This document shows positions 1 through 6,690 of a stretch of DNA of 22,834 nt, piece after piece; the stretch's first letter is position 1; every line of letters starts with the position of its first letter. Source of the DNA: a virus; the IMG/VR virus record IMGVR_UViG_3300030116_003824, positions 1-22,834 of that record, one strand, 5' to 3'. The notes under the pieces are model-generated. The model was not told the DNA's origin, ran no database searches, and saw only the letters and a list, made by a program, of their open reading frames with translations. The position numbers and the translations under genes were made by a program.

Positions 1-576
1 ACTAATATTGTAGCAGAACGTGTCAAGGCTGGAGAAGAATATGCTGGTATCATCTTTGATGGTGGCTCTACTTTCCTCAAGTGGTGCGAACAGGCTATGA
101 CTTATGTATTGCAGAATCGCTCTAAGAATCCGGTTAATCCCGAAGATGGAGATAGATTCAATCAAGCAGAATGGCGTATTCGTAACAAACTGTTCCGAGA
201 TACTATTCAGCGAATTCATGGATTAGATGTACCGAAGGTATTCTTCACATTCCACTTGAAGGCAATTCAAGAGTATGTGGATAACGGCTCTGGTGGCAAA
301 GTTCTAATGAGTGTCGGAGAACGCCCTGAATGGGAGAAGGGAACTATGCGTTGTTTCTCACAACAAATATTCCTAACTCGTTACATGAAGAAGGCTGACC
401 CTGCGGCTGGTGTTAAGGGCGATAAATCCTTGGCCGATGGCGAATGGGCAGTAAAGGCAATCATTGAGGAAATGAAAGGTCACAACATGGAACATCTAGG
501 CGAGACTCATACTATTCTATCTGTTAAAGACGGCAAAGTGAATTGGACTGGACTACCTTTCTTGACTTGGGAGTGA
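1..576 (+). CDS. RecA-fold ATPase, probably Sak4-like, 3' part only (5' end outside window)
   Basis: The reading frame is open from base 1, so the true start lies left of the window; the first internal ATG at 97 is not the start. A hydrophobic stretch ending in aspartate near the left edge (AGIIFDGGSTFLKW) looks like a Walker B strand, followed by a basic helix and then a second strand with polar residues (KVFFTFHLKAIQEY), as in RecA-fold ATPases of the phage Sak4 group. The Walker A loop would be outside the window. Sak4-type proteins work in recombination and single-strand annealing, and would fit the replication genes that follow. The stop is 4 bases before the clamp gene, so the two are probably in one operon. 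The family call rests on strand pattern and context; other P-loop ATPases are possible. Confidence 0.5.
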   Translation, partial: TNIVAERVKAGEEYAGIIFDGGSTFLKWCEQAMTYVLQNRSKNPVNPEDGDRFNQAEWRIRNKLFRDTIQRIHGLDVPKVFFTFHLKAIQEYVDNGSGGKVLMSVGERPEWEKGTMRCFSQQIFLTRYMKKADPAAGVKGDKSLADGEWAVKAIIEEMKGHNMEHLGETHTILSVKDGKVNWTGLPFLTWE

Positions 577-580
577 TTGA

Positions 581-1393
581 ATGATTGTTAGAAACGATGC
601 GCTAACTAGGCTTCTTACGCTAACTAAGCGACCACAAACGGTTGCTGGCAAGAAGCAAGACCAAGTAGAATCTACTCTACTTCGTTTCAGTGGTGATTGT
701 GTTGAGACAATCAACATAGTGCGCGATGGCGTTACTTCCCTTTCACGTTTCTCTACACCTCACAAATTACCAATGGCGGTCAATATACCAATCGCATCTA
801 TCGACGCGGTGTTAGGGATTCTGCCTTATCACGGCACAGAAGTATCTTTATCATGGAATTATGATAAGTTGGAGATAAAATCAAGGAACAAGAAGACCAC
901 CCTAACAAGTAGTCTCAAGGCTCCAGCCTTTGCTAACTGTCCTGACGCAATATCTGTTTGGGCGGAGAAAAGCCTAAATAGATTCGACCAACTGAGAGAA
1001 GATGGGGCATATCTAATAACAAGCACAAGCGAGTGGTTGTTGCCTAAATTATCTATCACTCTTGATTCATCTGAATTATTTGAGGCTCTACGGTGCGATG
1101 CTATCAATGGGCAGAAGACTAATCGCTTTACCTTTTCCTATGACGCTGATTATGTGTCCGTTAAAGTAGGCTCTGAATTGAAAGGTGCTACTGAAACTAT
1201 CTTTTCTCTACCCGACCAAATGTTAGATGCTGGCGAGGTAACTATTGAAGGCGGTATCGATTCGGTACTCAAACACTATGGGGGAGATGTTACATTACAT
1301 TTCCTAGATTTCAGTGAATACGGACAAGGAACCCGTATTCTATTCGTATTCCCTAATGGAGACATGGTTTTCCAAGTGGGGTTATTGGAGTGA
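581..1393 (+). CDS. Divergent PCNA-like DNA sliding clamp
   Basis: The protein has 270 residues, slightly longer than archaeal PCNA (about 245-250). It shows the alternating strand and helix pattern of the two-domain clamp fold. Residues about 67-100 (a helix preceded by VNIPIASID, then VSLSWNYDKLEI) resemble the PCNA segment that sets a lysine-rich helix beside a sheet. Residues about 225-270 resemble the last helix and closing strands, ending in a hydrophobic FQVGLLE tail. A clamp rings DNA as a trimer and tethers polymerase and nucleases. The PolB, XPF-like nuclease and PIP-tailed zinc protein downstream are plausible clients. The start ATG lies 4 bases after the preceding stop, with a GAGTGAT element upstream. 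Sequence similarity is weak by eye, so the call leans on fold pattern and context. Confidence 0.6.
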   Translation: MIVRNDALTRLLTLTKRPQTVAGKKQDQVESTLLRFSGDCVETINIVRDGVTSLSRFSTPHKLPMAVNIPIASIDAVLGILPYHGTEVSLSWNYDKLEIKSRNKKTTLTSSLKAPAFANCPDAISVWAEKSLNRFDQLREDGAYLITSTSEWLLPKLSITLDSSELFEALRCDAINGQKTNRFTFSYDADYVSVKVGSELKGATETIFSLPDQMLDAGEVTIEGGIDSVLKHYGGDVTLHFLDFSEYGQGTRILFVFPNGDMVFQVGLLE

Positions 1394-1398
1394 TTTAT

Positions 1399-1686
1399 AT
1401 GAAAGCAGAAATATTATTGACAGACGACGACGGAAACACAACTAGCATTACGATTCATCCCGAAGATGGGTTGGTAGAACATCCCCTAGGTGAATGGGGA
1501 TTCAGTGGTAGATTGGTCAAAAAGAGTAAAGATTACCGTAATGAAGAGTGGTTAAGAAATCAGTATGAGGTGTTGGGTAGAAGTATGGCAGATATAGCCG
1601 ACGACTACGGTGTAACGCCTATGGCTATCTTAAAGTGGCTAAACAAGTTTGGTATCGAGACAAGAGCAAGAGGTAGAAGAAAGTAA
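1399..1686 (+). CDS. Small helix-turn-helix DNA-binding protein
   Basis: A 95-residue protein with an acidic, strand-rich N-terminal half and a basic C-terminal helix-turn-helix. Residues about 49-86 form the HTH: helix 1 around WLRNQYEVLG, helix 2 SMADIADDYGV, recognition helix TPMAILKWLNKFGI. It ends in a basic RARGRRK tail. The pattern is that of small homeodomain-like or sigma-region-4-like HTH units that bind DNA as regulators or as parts of nucleases and recombinases. I chose ATG 1399, which has GGAGTGAT just upstream; an in-frame GTG at 1390 overlaps the clamp stop and would add three residues. It is the last gene before the structured non-coding stretch, so it may regulate the next promoter; that is inference. 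Confidence 0.6.
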   Translation: MKAEILLTDDDGNTTSITIHPEDGLVEHPLGEWGFSGRLVKKSKDYRNEEWLRNQYEVLGRSMADIADDYGVTPMAILKWLNKFGIETRARGRRK

Positions 1687-1735
1687 GTTCATTTCGCGGT
1701 TTGCCCGGTAATAACGGTATATGAGGGTCATTCTC

Positions 1736-1793
1736 TCCCGCAGAACATCGCGGGATGGGCAGGGGGTCTATCCTCCGCTCCCACCGTTCCCGC
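1736..1793 (+). ncRNA. GC-rich structured non-coding element with two mutually exclusive hairpins
   Basis: The 156 bases between the HTH gene and the next ORF are far richer in G and C than the flanks. TCCCGC (1736-1741) pairs with GCGGGA (1750-1755) over an 8-base loop. The same GCGGGA can instead pair with a second TCCCGC (1788-1793), enclosing TGGG/CCCA (1756-1759 with 1780-1783) and GGGGG/CCTCC (1762-1766 with 1772-1776, one G-T pair) over a 5-base loop. One middle strand with two possible partners is the layout of an attenuator or switch. It ends at the TATA box, so it may be the 3' end of the upstream transcript, a small RNA, or a protein-binding DNA element. No canonical T-loop or tRNA fold is visible. 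Confidence 0.4.
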
Positions 1794-1801
1794 TTTATAT
1801 A
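1794..1801 (+). promoter_or_regulatory. Candidate archaeal TATA box for the polymerase operon
   Basis: TTTATATA is a good match to the archaeal A-box. Transcription would begin about 25 bases downstream, near the T/A-rich run around 1820-1830, giving a short leader before the 41-aa ORF at 1843 and the polymerase behind it. It directly abuts the structured element. Confidence 0.5.
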
Positions 1802-1842
1802 CTTGTTTCTACGAATTTTTTGGAAAAATTTTTGTGATTGCT

Positions 1843-1968
1843 ATGTCTGGTGTATGTAAAAAATGTAAGCGGTGGGCAGTTTTACACCCTATACATCGTC
1901 TTTGTTACAAGTGCTACAAGAACAGTTATATCCCTACCGAAACAAAGGATAAATGGTGGTTGCGATGA
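1843..1968 (+). CDS. 41-aa zinc-binding microprotein
   Basis: The ORF encodes 41 residues beginning MSGVCKKCKRWAV. It has two knuckles, C5-x2-C8 and C21-x2-C24, with a basic, aromatic-rich body, so it is probably a one-zinc treble-clef or ribbon fold. It sits at the right distance behind the TATA box and its stop overlaps the polymerase start as ATGA (1965-1968), a typical sign of translational coupling. Its role is unknown. Nucleic-acid binding or a polymerase accessory role is plausible from charge and position. No close family is recognised. Confidence 0.6.
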   Translation: MSGVCKKCKRWAVLHPIHRLCYKCYKNSYIPTETKDKWWLR

Positions 1969-4169
1969 TAGTCGAACAGGGTAAAGGTCGAGAAGTAATC
2001 ATCCGTTATAGAGATGAAAACGATGTCCGTAAAGTTATCAAAGACAATGACCACTGGCCTTACGCCTTTGTGACTGATGAATCTGCGAAATGGGTTGAGG
2101 CAGTTAGTAAAGAGGCTGGCTACAAAGGCGTGTACAAAGAAAACCTAACTAAAGTAACAGTATCTCATCCAGACCAACTACGTGCAATCAAAGACGTAGG
2201 GCCGACTTGGGAAGGCAACATACCTTTCGTAAATAGAGTTCTAACTGATAGAATAAATGAAGGTTTGCCCCCTATTCCTAACTACAATCATCGTATTTGG
2301 TTCATGGATTGTGAATGGTCGCCGGACACCAACGAAATGAGAATTATAGTAGTTTTTGACTCCTACACAGAAAGAGAGTATGTTTGGTTTGTGCATCCAG
2401 ATTATGACGCCGGTAAATACAGTAAGATAGGCGACCATCACTACGAAACTCACGCTATGTGTTTTTCTGATGAAAAGACTATGTTAGAACATTTTATTAA
2501 TCATATGAAGCGTTGTGACCCCGACATCATTACTGGTTGGTTCGTGGTCGGGGCAGACATTAAGACCATAGCAGAACGATGTAGGTCGCTCGGTATCAAT
2601 CCGGGTAATATGTCTCCTATGCGTCGTTTTCGTTGGAAATTTGGTGATTGGGAGCAACCGATAGTAGGGAGAAATTGTATAGACCTTATGATTGCATTCT
2701 CAAAGTTGTGGGAGATGAAAAACGGCAAACTTTCGGGGTATCGTCTTGATGATGTTGCTACTGAATGTTTGAAAGACTCTAAGGTAGCGTTAGAAGATGG
2801 ACACGATACATATTATAGTGACTTCCCTCTGTATCTAAAATATGCAGTACAGGACGTAAGATTGTTGCCCCGCCTAAACTCTTTGATAAACGCTATCGAG
2901 TATTATTGTGCTATACAACACATCGTTCAGTGTGATTTACGCTCTACACCGTTTGTTACTAAATTATTTACATCACTCTCTTTGGTAGACAAAGAATTTG
3001 ATATGAGAATACCTACTAAACCACAGTTCGATTACAGACCCTACACTGGAGCAGAAGTTATGGACGTTGAGAGTGGTATTTATCATAATATGGGTATTTT
3101 GGATATTAGGGCCATGTATCATAGTAACGCCGAGTTACATAATATATCTTGGGACACGTTAGACCCCGAAGGGAAGGATTGTGGTAACGGTACTTGTTTT
3201 AGACAGGGAAACAAAGGCTTACTTGTCCGACAAATGGATAAGTTGACCGACCTAAGAAACCACTACAAGAAAATGATGAAAGATGACCCCGACAATCATG
3301 ATAAGTGGGACACTATGCAGTTCGCCTGTAAAACTCTTGTTGCGTCTATGTACGGCGCAGCCGGTGATTCTAAATACGGTCTGTATCACCCCGATGTAGC
3401 GCAAGCAATCACATACACATCAAGACAGACTTTAGGTAGATTGAAGGAGTTGGCTAATGAAGAAGGGCTTACAGTTCGCTATGGTCATACTGATAGCGTA
3501 TTTTGTGAGATACCCGACCCTGATACTGGACTAGAAGCAGTATCAAGAATCAATGAAAAGATGTTTCCTATCATTACTGAATTTGAAAAGTGGTGTAACA
3601 GTATGGTTATTATGGCTAAAAATAGATACGCTGGTATCACCGTATGGACTGATGGGCAATACCATGAGCCTAGTCTGTACGTCAAAGGTATTGAGTTAAA
3701 ACAATCTAGGATGCCTCCAGTCATGAAAGAGGCCATGAAAGAGACTCTAAATGCTATGTTATCAGGTCGGCCCGAAGTAGCAATAACTAAAAATCTAACA
3801 TCTCTTATTGATGATATTGTGTCTGGTGGTTGTGAGATTGTGGAACTGTGTATGAAGGGCAAATTAGAAAAATCACTTAAGGAGTATAAGGTGTTGTCCG
3901 GTCCTTCTGCCGGTGCGATGTGGGCCAACGAACATCTTGGTAAAGGTTACGGTGCTGGTTCATACTTCTTAGTGACTATTAATGATGAGGGTAAATACGT
4001 AGCCTTTGATGACCCTAAAGACATAGAGGGTATAACTAAAGTAGGTTTTAGGACTTTGGCAAGTAAGTTTGTAGTAGATAAAGTTCTACCTTATTACAAT
4101 GTGATGAAGTGGGACGTACAGCCTTTGTACAACGCTTTGAACGGATTGAGTAAAACTCAGTGGGTATAA
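1965..4169 (+). CDS. polB: Family B DNA polymerase with 3'-5' exonuclease domain
   Basis: The viral replicative DNA polymerase. From ATG 1965 it has 734 residues, near the size of archaeal PolB. Exonuclease motifs: Exo I FMDCEW (D115, E117), a weak Exo II (GWFVVGADIKTI, D198) and Exo III YAVQD (Y293, D297). Polymerase motifs: A DIRAMYHS (D380), B KTLVASMYG (K456), C YGHTDS (506-511, catalytic D510), then a KNRYAG motif and YVKGIELKQSR. In motif C, histidine replaces the first aspartate of the usual DTD. ATG 1965 overlaps the preceding stop as ATGA; an in-frame ATG at 1953 would add four residues but lie deeper in the preceding gene. No intein or frameshift is seen. Confidence 0.95.
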   Translation: MIVEQGKGREVIIRYRDENDVRKVIKDNDHWPYAFVTDESAKWVEAVSKEAGYKGVYKENLTKVTVSHPDQLRAIKDVGPTWEGNIPFVNRVLTDRINEGLPPIPNYNHRIWFMDCEWSPDTNEMRIIVVFDSYTEREYVWFVHPDYDAGKYSKIGDHHYETHAMCFSDEKTMLEHFINHMKRCDPDIITGWFVVGADIKTIAERCRSLGINPGNMSPMRRFRWKFGDWEQPIVGRNCIDLMIAFSKLWEMKNGKLSGYRLDDVATECLKDSKVALEDGHDTYYSDFPLYLKYAVQDVRLLPRLNSLINAIEYYCAIQHIVQCDLRSTPFVTKLFTSLSLVDKEFDMRIPTKPQFDYRPYTGAEVMDVESGIYHNMGILDIRAMYHSNAELHNISWDTLDPEGKDCGNGTCFRQGNKGLLVRQMDKLTDLRNHYKKMMKDDPDNHDKWDTMQFACKTLVASMYGAAGDSKYGLYHPDVAQAITYTSRQTLGRLKELANEEGLTVRYGHTDSVFCEIPDPDTGLEAVSRINEKMFPIITEFEKWCNSMVIMAKNRYAGITVWTDGQYHEPSLYVKGIELKQSRMPPVMKEAMKETLNAMLSGRPEVAITKNLTSLIDDIVSGGCEIVELCMKGKLEKSLKEYKVLSGPSAGAMWANEHLGKGYGAGSYFLVTINDEGKYVAFDDPKDIEGITKVGFRTLASKFVVDKVLPYYNVMKWDVQPLYNALNGLSKTQWV

Positions 4170-4172
4170 ATG

Positions 4173-4180
4173 TTTATATG
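4173..4180 (+). promoter_or_regulatory. Possible weak TATA element before the zinc ribbon gene
   Basis: TTTATATG lies in the 32-base gap after the polymerase gene, about 27 bases before the next ATG. An archaeal promoter here would give an almost leaderless transcript. However, the gene also has its own SD (GGTGA, 4188-4192), which fits read-through transcription better. The element may be chance. Confidence 0.25.
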
Positions 4181-4201
4181 CAAACAAGGTGAAGGATATA
4201 T

Positions 4202-4501
4202 ATGAGCCGACAACGGAAGCCAACTATACGGGAGGTACAGTCTGATATTATGGATATGAGACAGTACTTAACCCAATTCACTAAGGCTGTTAGTATGGAT
4301 ATACACAGAATTAATGTGATACTATTTTCTTATCTAAAGGAAGTGGGCAAAGCAGAAGAAATAATGTGTGAATCTTGTAATCAAGAAATACTTCTACCAA
4401 TCATAGAAGGAATAGAAAGAGAAACACATTGTCCTTCTTGTGAACAACCACTTTACAAAAACCAAACTACTCTTGATGACTACGCGGAGGAAAGCGAATG
4501 A
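4202..4501 (+). CDS. Zinc ribbon protein with C-terminal PIP-box-like clamp-binding motif
   Basis: The protein has 99 residues. The N-terminal half is helical and probably coiled-coil forming. The C-terminal half holds a zinc ribbon with C56-x2-C59 and C77-x2-C80. Just after it, residues 88-95 read QTTLDDYA, close to the PCNA-interacting consensus QxxLxxFF and to archaeal versions such as QSTLDxFF, though only one aromatic is kept. C-terminal placement is typical of PIP boxes. With a viral clamp gene upstream and PolB immediately before it, this is a likely clamp-bound accessory protein; its activity is unknown. The SD GGTGA is 9 bases before the ATG. The stop overlaps the next start as ATGA. 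Confidence 0.75.
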   Translation: MSRQRKPTIREVQSDIMDMRQYLTQFTKAVSMDIHRINVILFSYLKEVGKAEEIMCESCNQEILLPIIEGIERETHCPSCEQPLYKNQTTLDDYAEESE

Positions 4502-4635
4502 GAAGTCCAGATGATATGGCCCATCGATTGACACGGTACATAGCCGGTCTAAAACAGGGGGCGCATCTAGGAGATGTACCTAGACGCTTGCTTATCCGCA
4601 CCCTAGAAGATATTCTCGGTGCGGAGGTTATCTGA
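4498..4635 (+). CDS. 45-aa basic hypothetical protein
   Basis: A short ORF of 45 residues (begins MRSPDDMAHRLTRYI, ends EDILGAEVI), rich in arginine and leucine and predicted to be largely helical. It overlaps the preceding stop as ATGA, has GGAGG at 4486-4490 as SD, and its stop shares one base with the next ATG (TGATG). This tight coupling on both sides supports a real gene. No family is recognised. Confidence 0.6.
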   Translation: MRSPDDMAHRLTRYIAGLKQGAHLGDVPRRLLIRTLEDILGAEVI

Positions 4636-5486
4636 TGGATGCTACACCACAACAGGTAGAACAATCCTCTTACAAGGTGGGGGAACTACCTATCTTGAGA
4701 GTAAGCAAATCTTCGTTCATGAACTACCAAAAGTGTCCTCGCCAGTATTGGTGGAGATACATGAGTGGTGTACCTAGTCCTCCTGTTGGCGAGGCTGCGA
4801 TTCGTGGTACTGCTATACATTCTGTAATGGAAGCGGGCCTAGTAGATGGACCCGATGTTATACCAGTAGTAGCCGAAAAAGAAGGTGTTGCTGGAGATGT
4901 CGGGGTAGATGAAATGGCTAAGTTGATTCACGGTATAGCGTCGTCTTTTGGTGGCCTTGATGTAGTCGAGGTAGAAGAGAAGAGATACTTGTATGAAGAT
5001 TTCGTAACCGAAAATCAAGGCACTATCCCTATCATTTGGAGTGGTATGATTGACGGTGTTTTACGTCACCCCGACGGCGGTATCATCATCGTAGAACTTA
5101 AGACTGGAAACATGAATCCTTCCAAGTTAAGTCGTACCCGTAAAGAACTTGTTTTCTATCATAGAATGCTGACTCTAGCAGGGTTTGAGAACATAACGCA
5201 CTTTTTGTATATTGCTCCAGACTGCACTGATGAACGTATGTTAGATGAAATCGGCAAGCGTGGTAAAGAGGTTTGGCTTGGAGAAACCTGCGGTGTAGCA
5301 GTTATGGAAAAAGTGCCAACAAGGTCACTTAATACATTCCCCCAATCCTTAAACGACACCATAGAGTCTCTAGTTTCCCATCAATGGCCGATGAAGTGGA
5401 ATGATTATTTTTGCCCCGAATGGTGTGATTTTTCCATGTCGTGCGATGGGATTCTTAGCGGATTAGAACCAGATGTGATAGCATGA
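4635..5486 (+). CDS. RecB/Cas4-like PD-(D/E)XK nuclease with Fe-S cluster
   Basis: The protein has 283 residues and all the marks of the Cas4/AddB/RecB-type nuclease fold. The N-terminal cysteine sits in NYQKCPRQYWW (C34), with H62 in RGTAIHSVME. The metal site has D140 (SGMIDGV), E154 and K156 (VELKTG), and a QxxxY-like helix with Y175. Three C-terminal cysteines in CPEWCDFSMSC (C260, C264, C270) complete a probable 4Fe-4S site with C34. Such enzymes act on single-strand ends, often 5'-3', in recombination or end processing. It lies between PolB and primase, so replication-linked recombination or fork processing is likely. There is no CRISPR array or cas1 nearby, so a Cas4 adaptation role is not supported. 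Confidence 0.85.
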   Translation: MDATPQQVEQSSYKVGELPILRVSKSSFMNYQKCPRQYWWRYMSGVPSPPVGEAAIRGTAIHSVMEAGLVDGPDVIPVVAEKEGVAGDVGVDEMAKLIHGIASSFGGLDVVEVEEKRYLYEDFVTENQGTIPIIWSGMIDGVLRHPDGGIIIVELKTGNMNPSKLSRTRKELVFYHRMLTLAGFENITHFLYIAPDCTDERMLDEIGKRGKEVWLGETCGVAVMEKVPTRSLNTFPQSLNDTIESLVSHQWPMKWNDYFCPEWCDFSMSCDGILSGLEPDVIA

Positions 5487-5644
5487 GTAAAGAAGTAACA
5501 GTATGTGCAAACGACGACGGTAGCGGCGAATGCGAGTGGGTAGATGAGATGACTCTATGGAGTGTAACTAGCGAGGAAGGTGGCGAAAGAACTCCTATCG
5601 TTGTAGCAGTTTGCGCTTGTGGGCATGAGCAGGTGGTTGGTTGA
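5483..5644 (+). CDS. 53-aa acidic hypothetical protein with possible zinc knuckles
   Basis: A 53-residue ORF starting MSKEVTVCANDDGSG. It overlaps the nuclease stop as ATGA and ends 3 bases before the primase start. It has four cysteines: C8, C17 and a CAC pair near the end followed by GHE, which together may bind one metal ion. The rest is acidic with alternating strand pattern. Position and coupling support translation. No family is recognised and no function can be assigned. Confidence 0.55.
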   Translation: MSKEVTVCANDDGSGECEWVDEMTLWSVTSEEGGERTPIVVAVCACGHEQVVG

Positions 5645-5647
5645 GTT

Positions 5648-6664
5648 ATGCTACTTTCTTTTCCCCGCGAGATTGGTCTACGACGTAGTATTTGTTCTTC
5701 CTTAGATAGATTTTCGTCATATGTAGATACAGTCAACGGTAAAGCGAACTGCTATACATCTTTGTTTTCTTTCAAGGAGCGTGACCCCAAAAGACCTTGG
5801 AAACCAGACTACGATAGTGTAGTCATAGACCGCGCTTGGTGGGATTTCGATATGGGCGAGCGCGGTGGTATCGATGATGTCAAGCGCGATGTAGCAACGC
5901 TGATAAATCGCTTAGAAGGTGATGTAAGATTAGTCGCTACTGGTCGTGGATTCCACGTACACCAACTATTCAAAGACCCTGTTATTGGAGGCTCTTGGGA
6001 CCGTAAATTGAATCGATATGAGCGAAGCAAAGCGCATGACCTAAAGACATTAGATGGTGTAGGTTTCGCTAAGAAGATGACTAGGATTCCAGACACCTAT
6101 AATGTTAGTAGAGGTAGATGGGCAGTCAATATAGATGCGCGTGGTTTTGCAGAATCACCTATGGATTTTGTCATACCGACAAGACCAGTGGATGATTACA
6201 CCCACTTGGACCCGTTTCGCGGTGATGATTTATCTGCTACGTTCTCGATTACAAAATGGGCTATCGATAATCCAGAAACAGAACAATGGGTATCTAGCGG
6301 AACTTTTTCAGGAGAAGTAGGTACACATAGCACTGTACCCATTCCTCCCTGCCTAGATAGAGCAATACAGGTTAGCAACCCTAGTCATGAGATTCGTGTA
6401 GCCTTAGTACTACATATGGCCGAAAACCTACGTTGGTTCGCGCCAGCGTCTAGTGTACCGGCAGACAAAATGAAATCTATGGAGGATGAAATATTGACCT
6501 ACATAGAAACTCTAAACTGGAGAGACTTCAATCCTAGTGTAAGTCGAGGTCACATCAGAACTTTGTTGACTTACGATAGGTCGCCTTCTGCTGGTTGGTA
6601 CGCTGCTCGCGGTCTTTGTGATGGTCACGATTGTTGGGCGCATAATCTAAGAAGAGTTAATTAA
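5648..6664 (+). CDS. Archaeo-eukaryotic primase: PriS-like catalytic domain fused to a PriL-CTD-like Fe-S domain
   Basis: The protein has 338 residues and should make the primers for PolB. The N-terminal part carries the three AEP motifs: WWDFDMG (metal ligands D66, D68), ATGRGFHVHQ (H103), and TRIPDTYN (R146, nucleotide binding). The C-terminal part starts with PIPPCLDRA (C235), like the PPC entry to the PriL C-terminal domain. It continues as a helical block and closes with GLCDGHDCWAH (C324, C329). PriL has four cysteine ligands; here only three are obvious in this domain. Cellular archaea use two separate subunits, so this looks like both functions in one short chain, as in some plasmid and virus primases. 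It starts 3 bases after the previous stop. Confidence 0.8.
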   Translation: MLLSFPREIGLRRSICSSLDRFSSYVDTVNGKANCYTSLFSFKERDPKRPWKPDYDSVVIDRAWWDFDMGERGGIDDVKRDVATLINRLEGDVRLVATGRGFHVHQLFKDPVIGGSWDRKLNRYERSKAHDLKTLDGVGFAKKMTRIPDTYNVSRGRWAVNIDARGFAESPMDFVIPTRPVDDYTHLDPFRGDDLSATFSITKWAIDNPETEQWVSSGTFSGEVGTHSTVPIPPCLDRAIQVSNPSHEIRVALVLHMAENLRWFAPASSVPADKMKSMEDEILTYIETLNWRDFNPSVSRGHIRTLLTYDRSPSAGWYAARGLCDGHDCWAHNLRRVN

Positions 6665-6668
6665 TAAA
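6657..6668 (+). promoter_or_regulatory. Possible A-box before the XPF-like gene
   Basis: TTAATTAATAAA overlaps the primase stop and is centred about 28 bases before ATG 6691. The ATG has no close SD (GGGAG at 6669-6673 is 17 bases away). A leaderless transcript starting at or near the ATG would fit. This rests on spacing and AT content alone. Confidence 0.3.
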
Positions 6669-6690
6669 GGGAGTTATCGTAACAACAACT

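Noticed and set aside
1690-1795. A tRNA gene in the GC-rich gap
   Set aside because: Stems and a CCCACC-like end suggested it, but I found no T-loop, no 7-base anticodon loop with correct flanks and no 7-bp acceptor stem.
1953-1964. Upstream ATG (1953) as the polymerase start
   Set aside because: It would overlap the 41-aa ORF by 16 bases and add only four residues; ATG 1965 gives the common ATGA overlap.
3485-3928. 147-aa minus-strand ORF inside polB
   Set aside because: It covers polymerase motif C on the other strand, whose conservation explains the open frame.
4467-4664. 65-aa minus-strand ORF
   Set aside because: It is antisense to three tightly coupled plus-strand ORFs and has no supporting SD or motif.
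4635-5486. CRISPR-associated Cas4
   Set aside because: The fold and cysteines fit Cas4, but there is no repeat array or cas1/cas2 in the window. A replication/recombination nuclease is the simpler reading.
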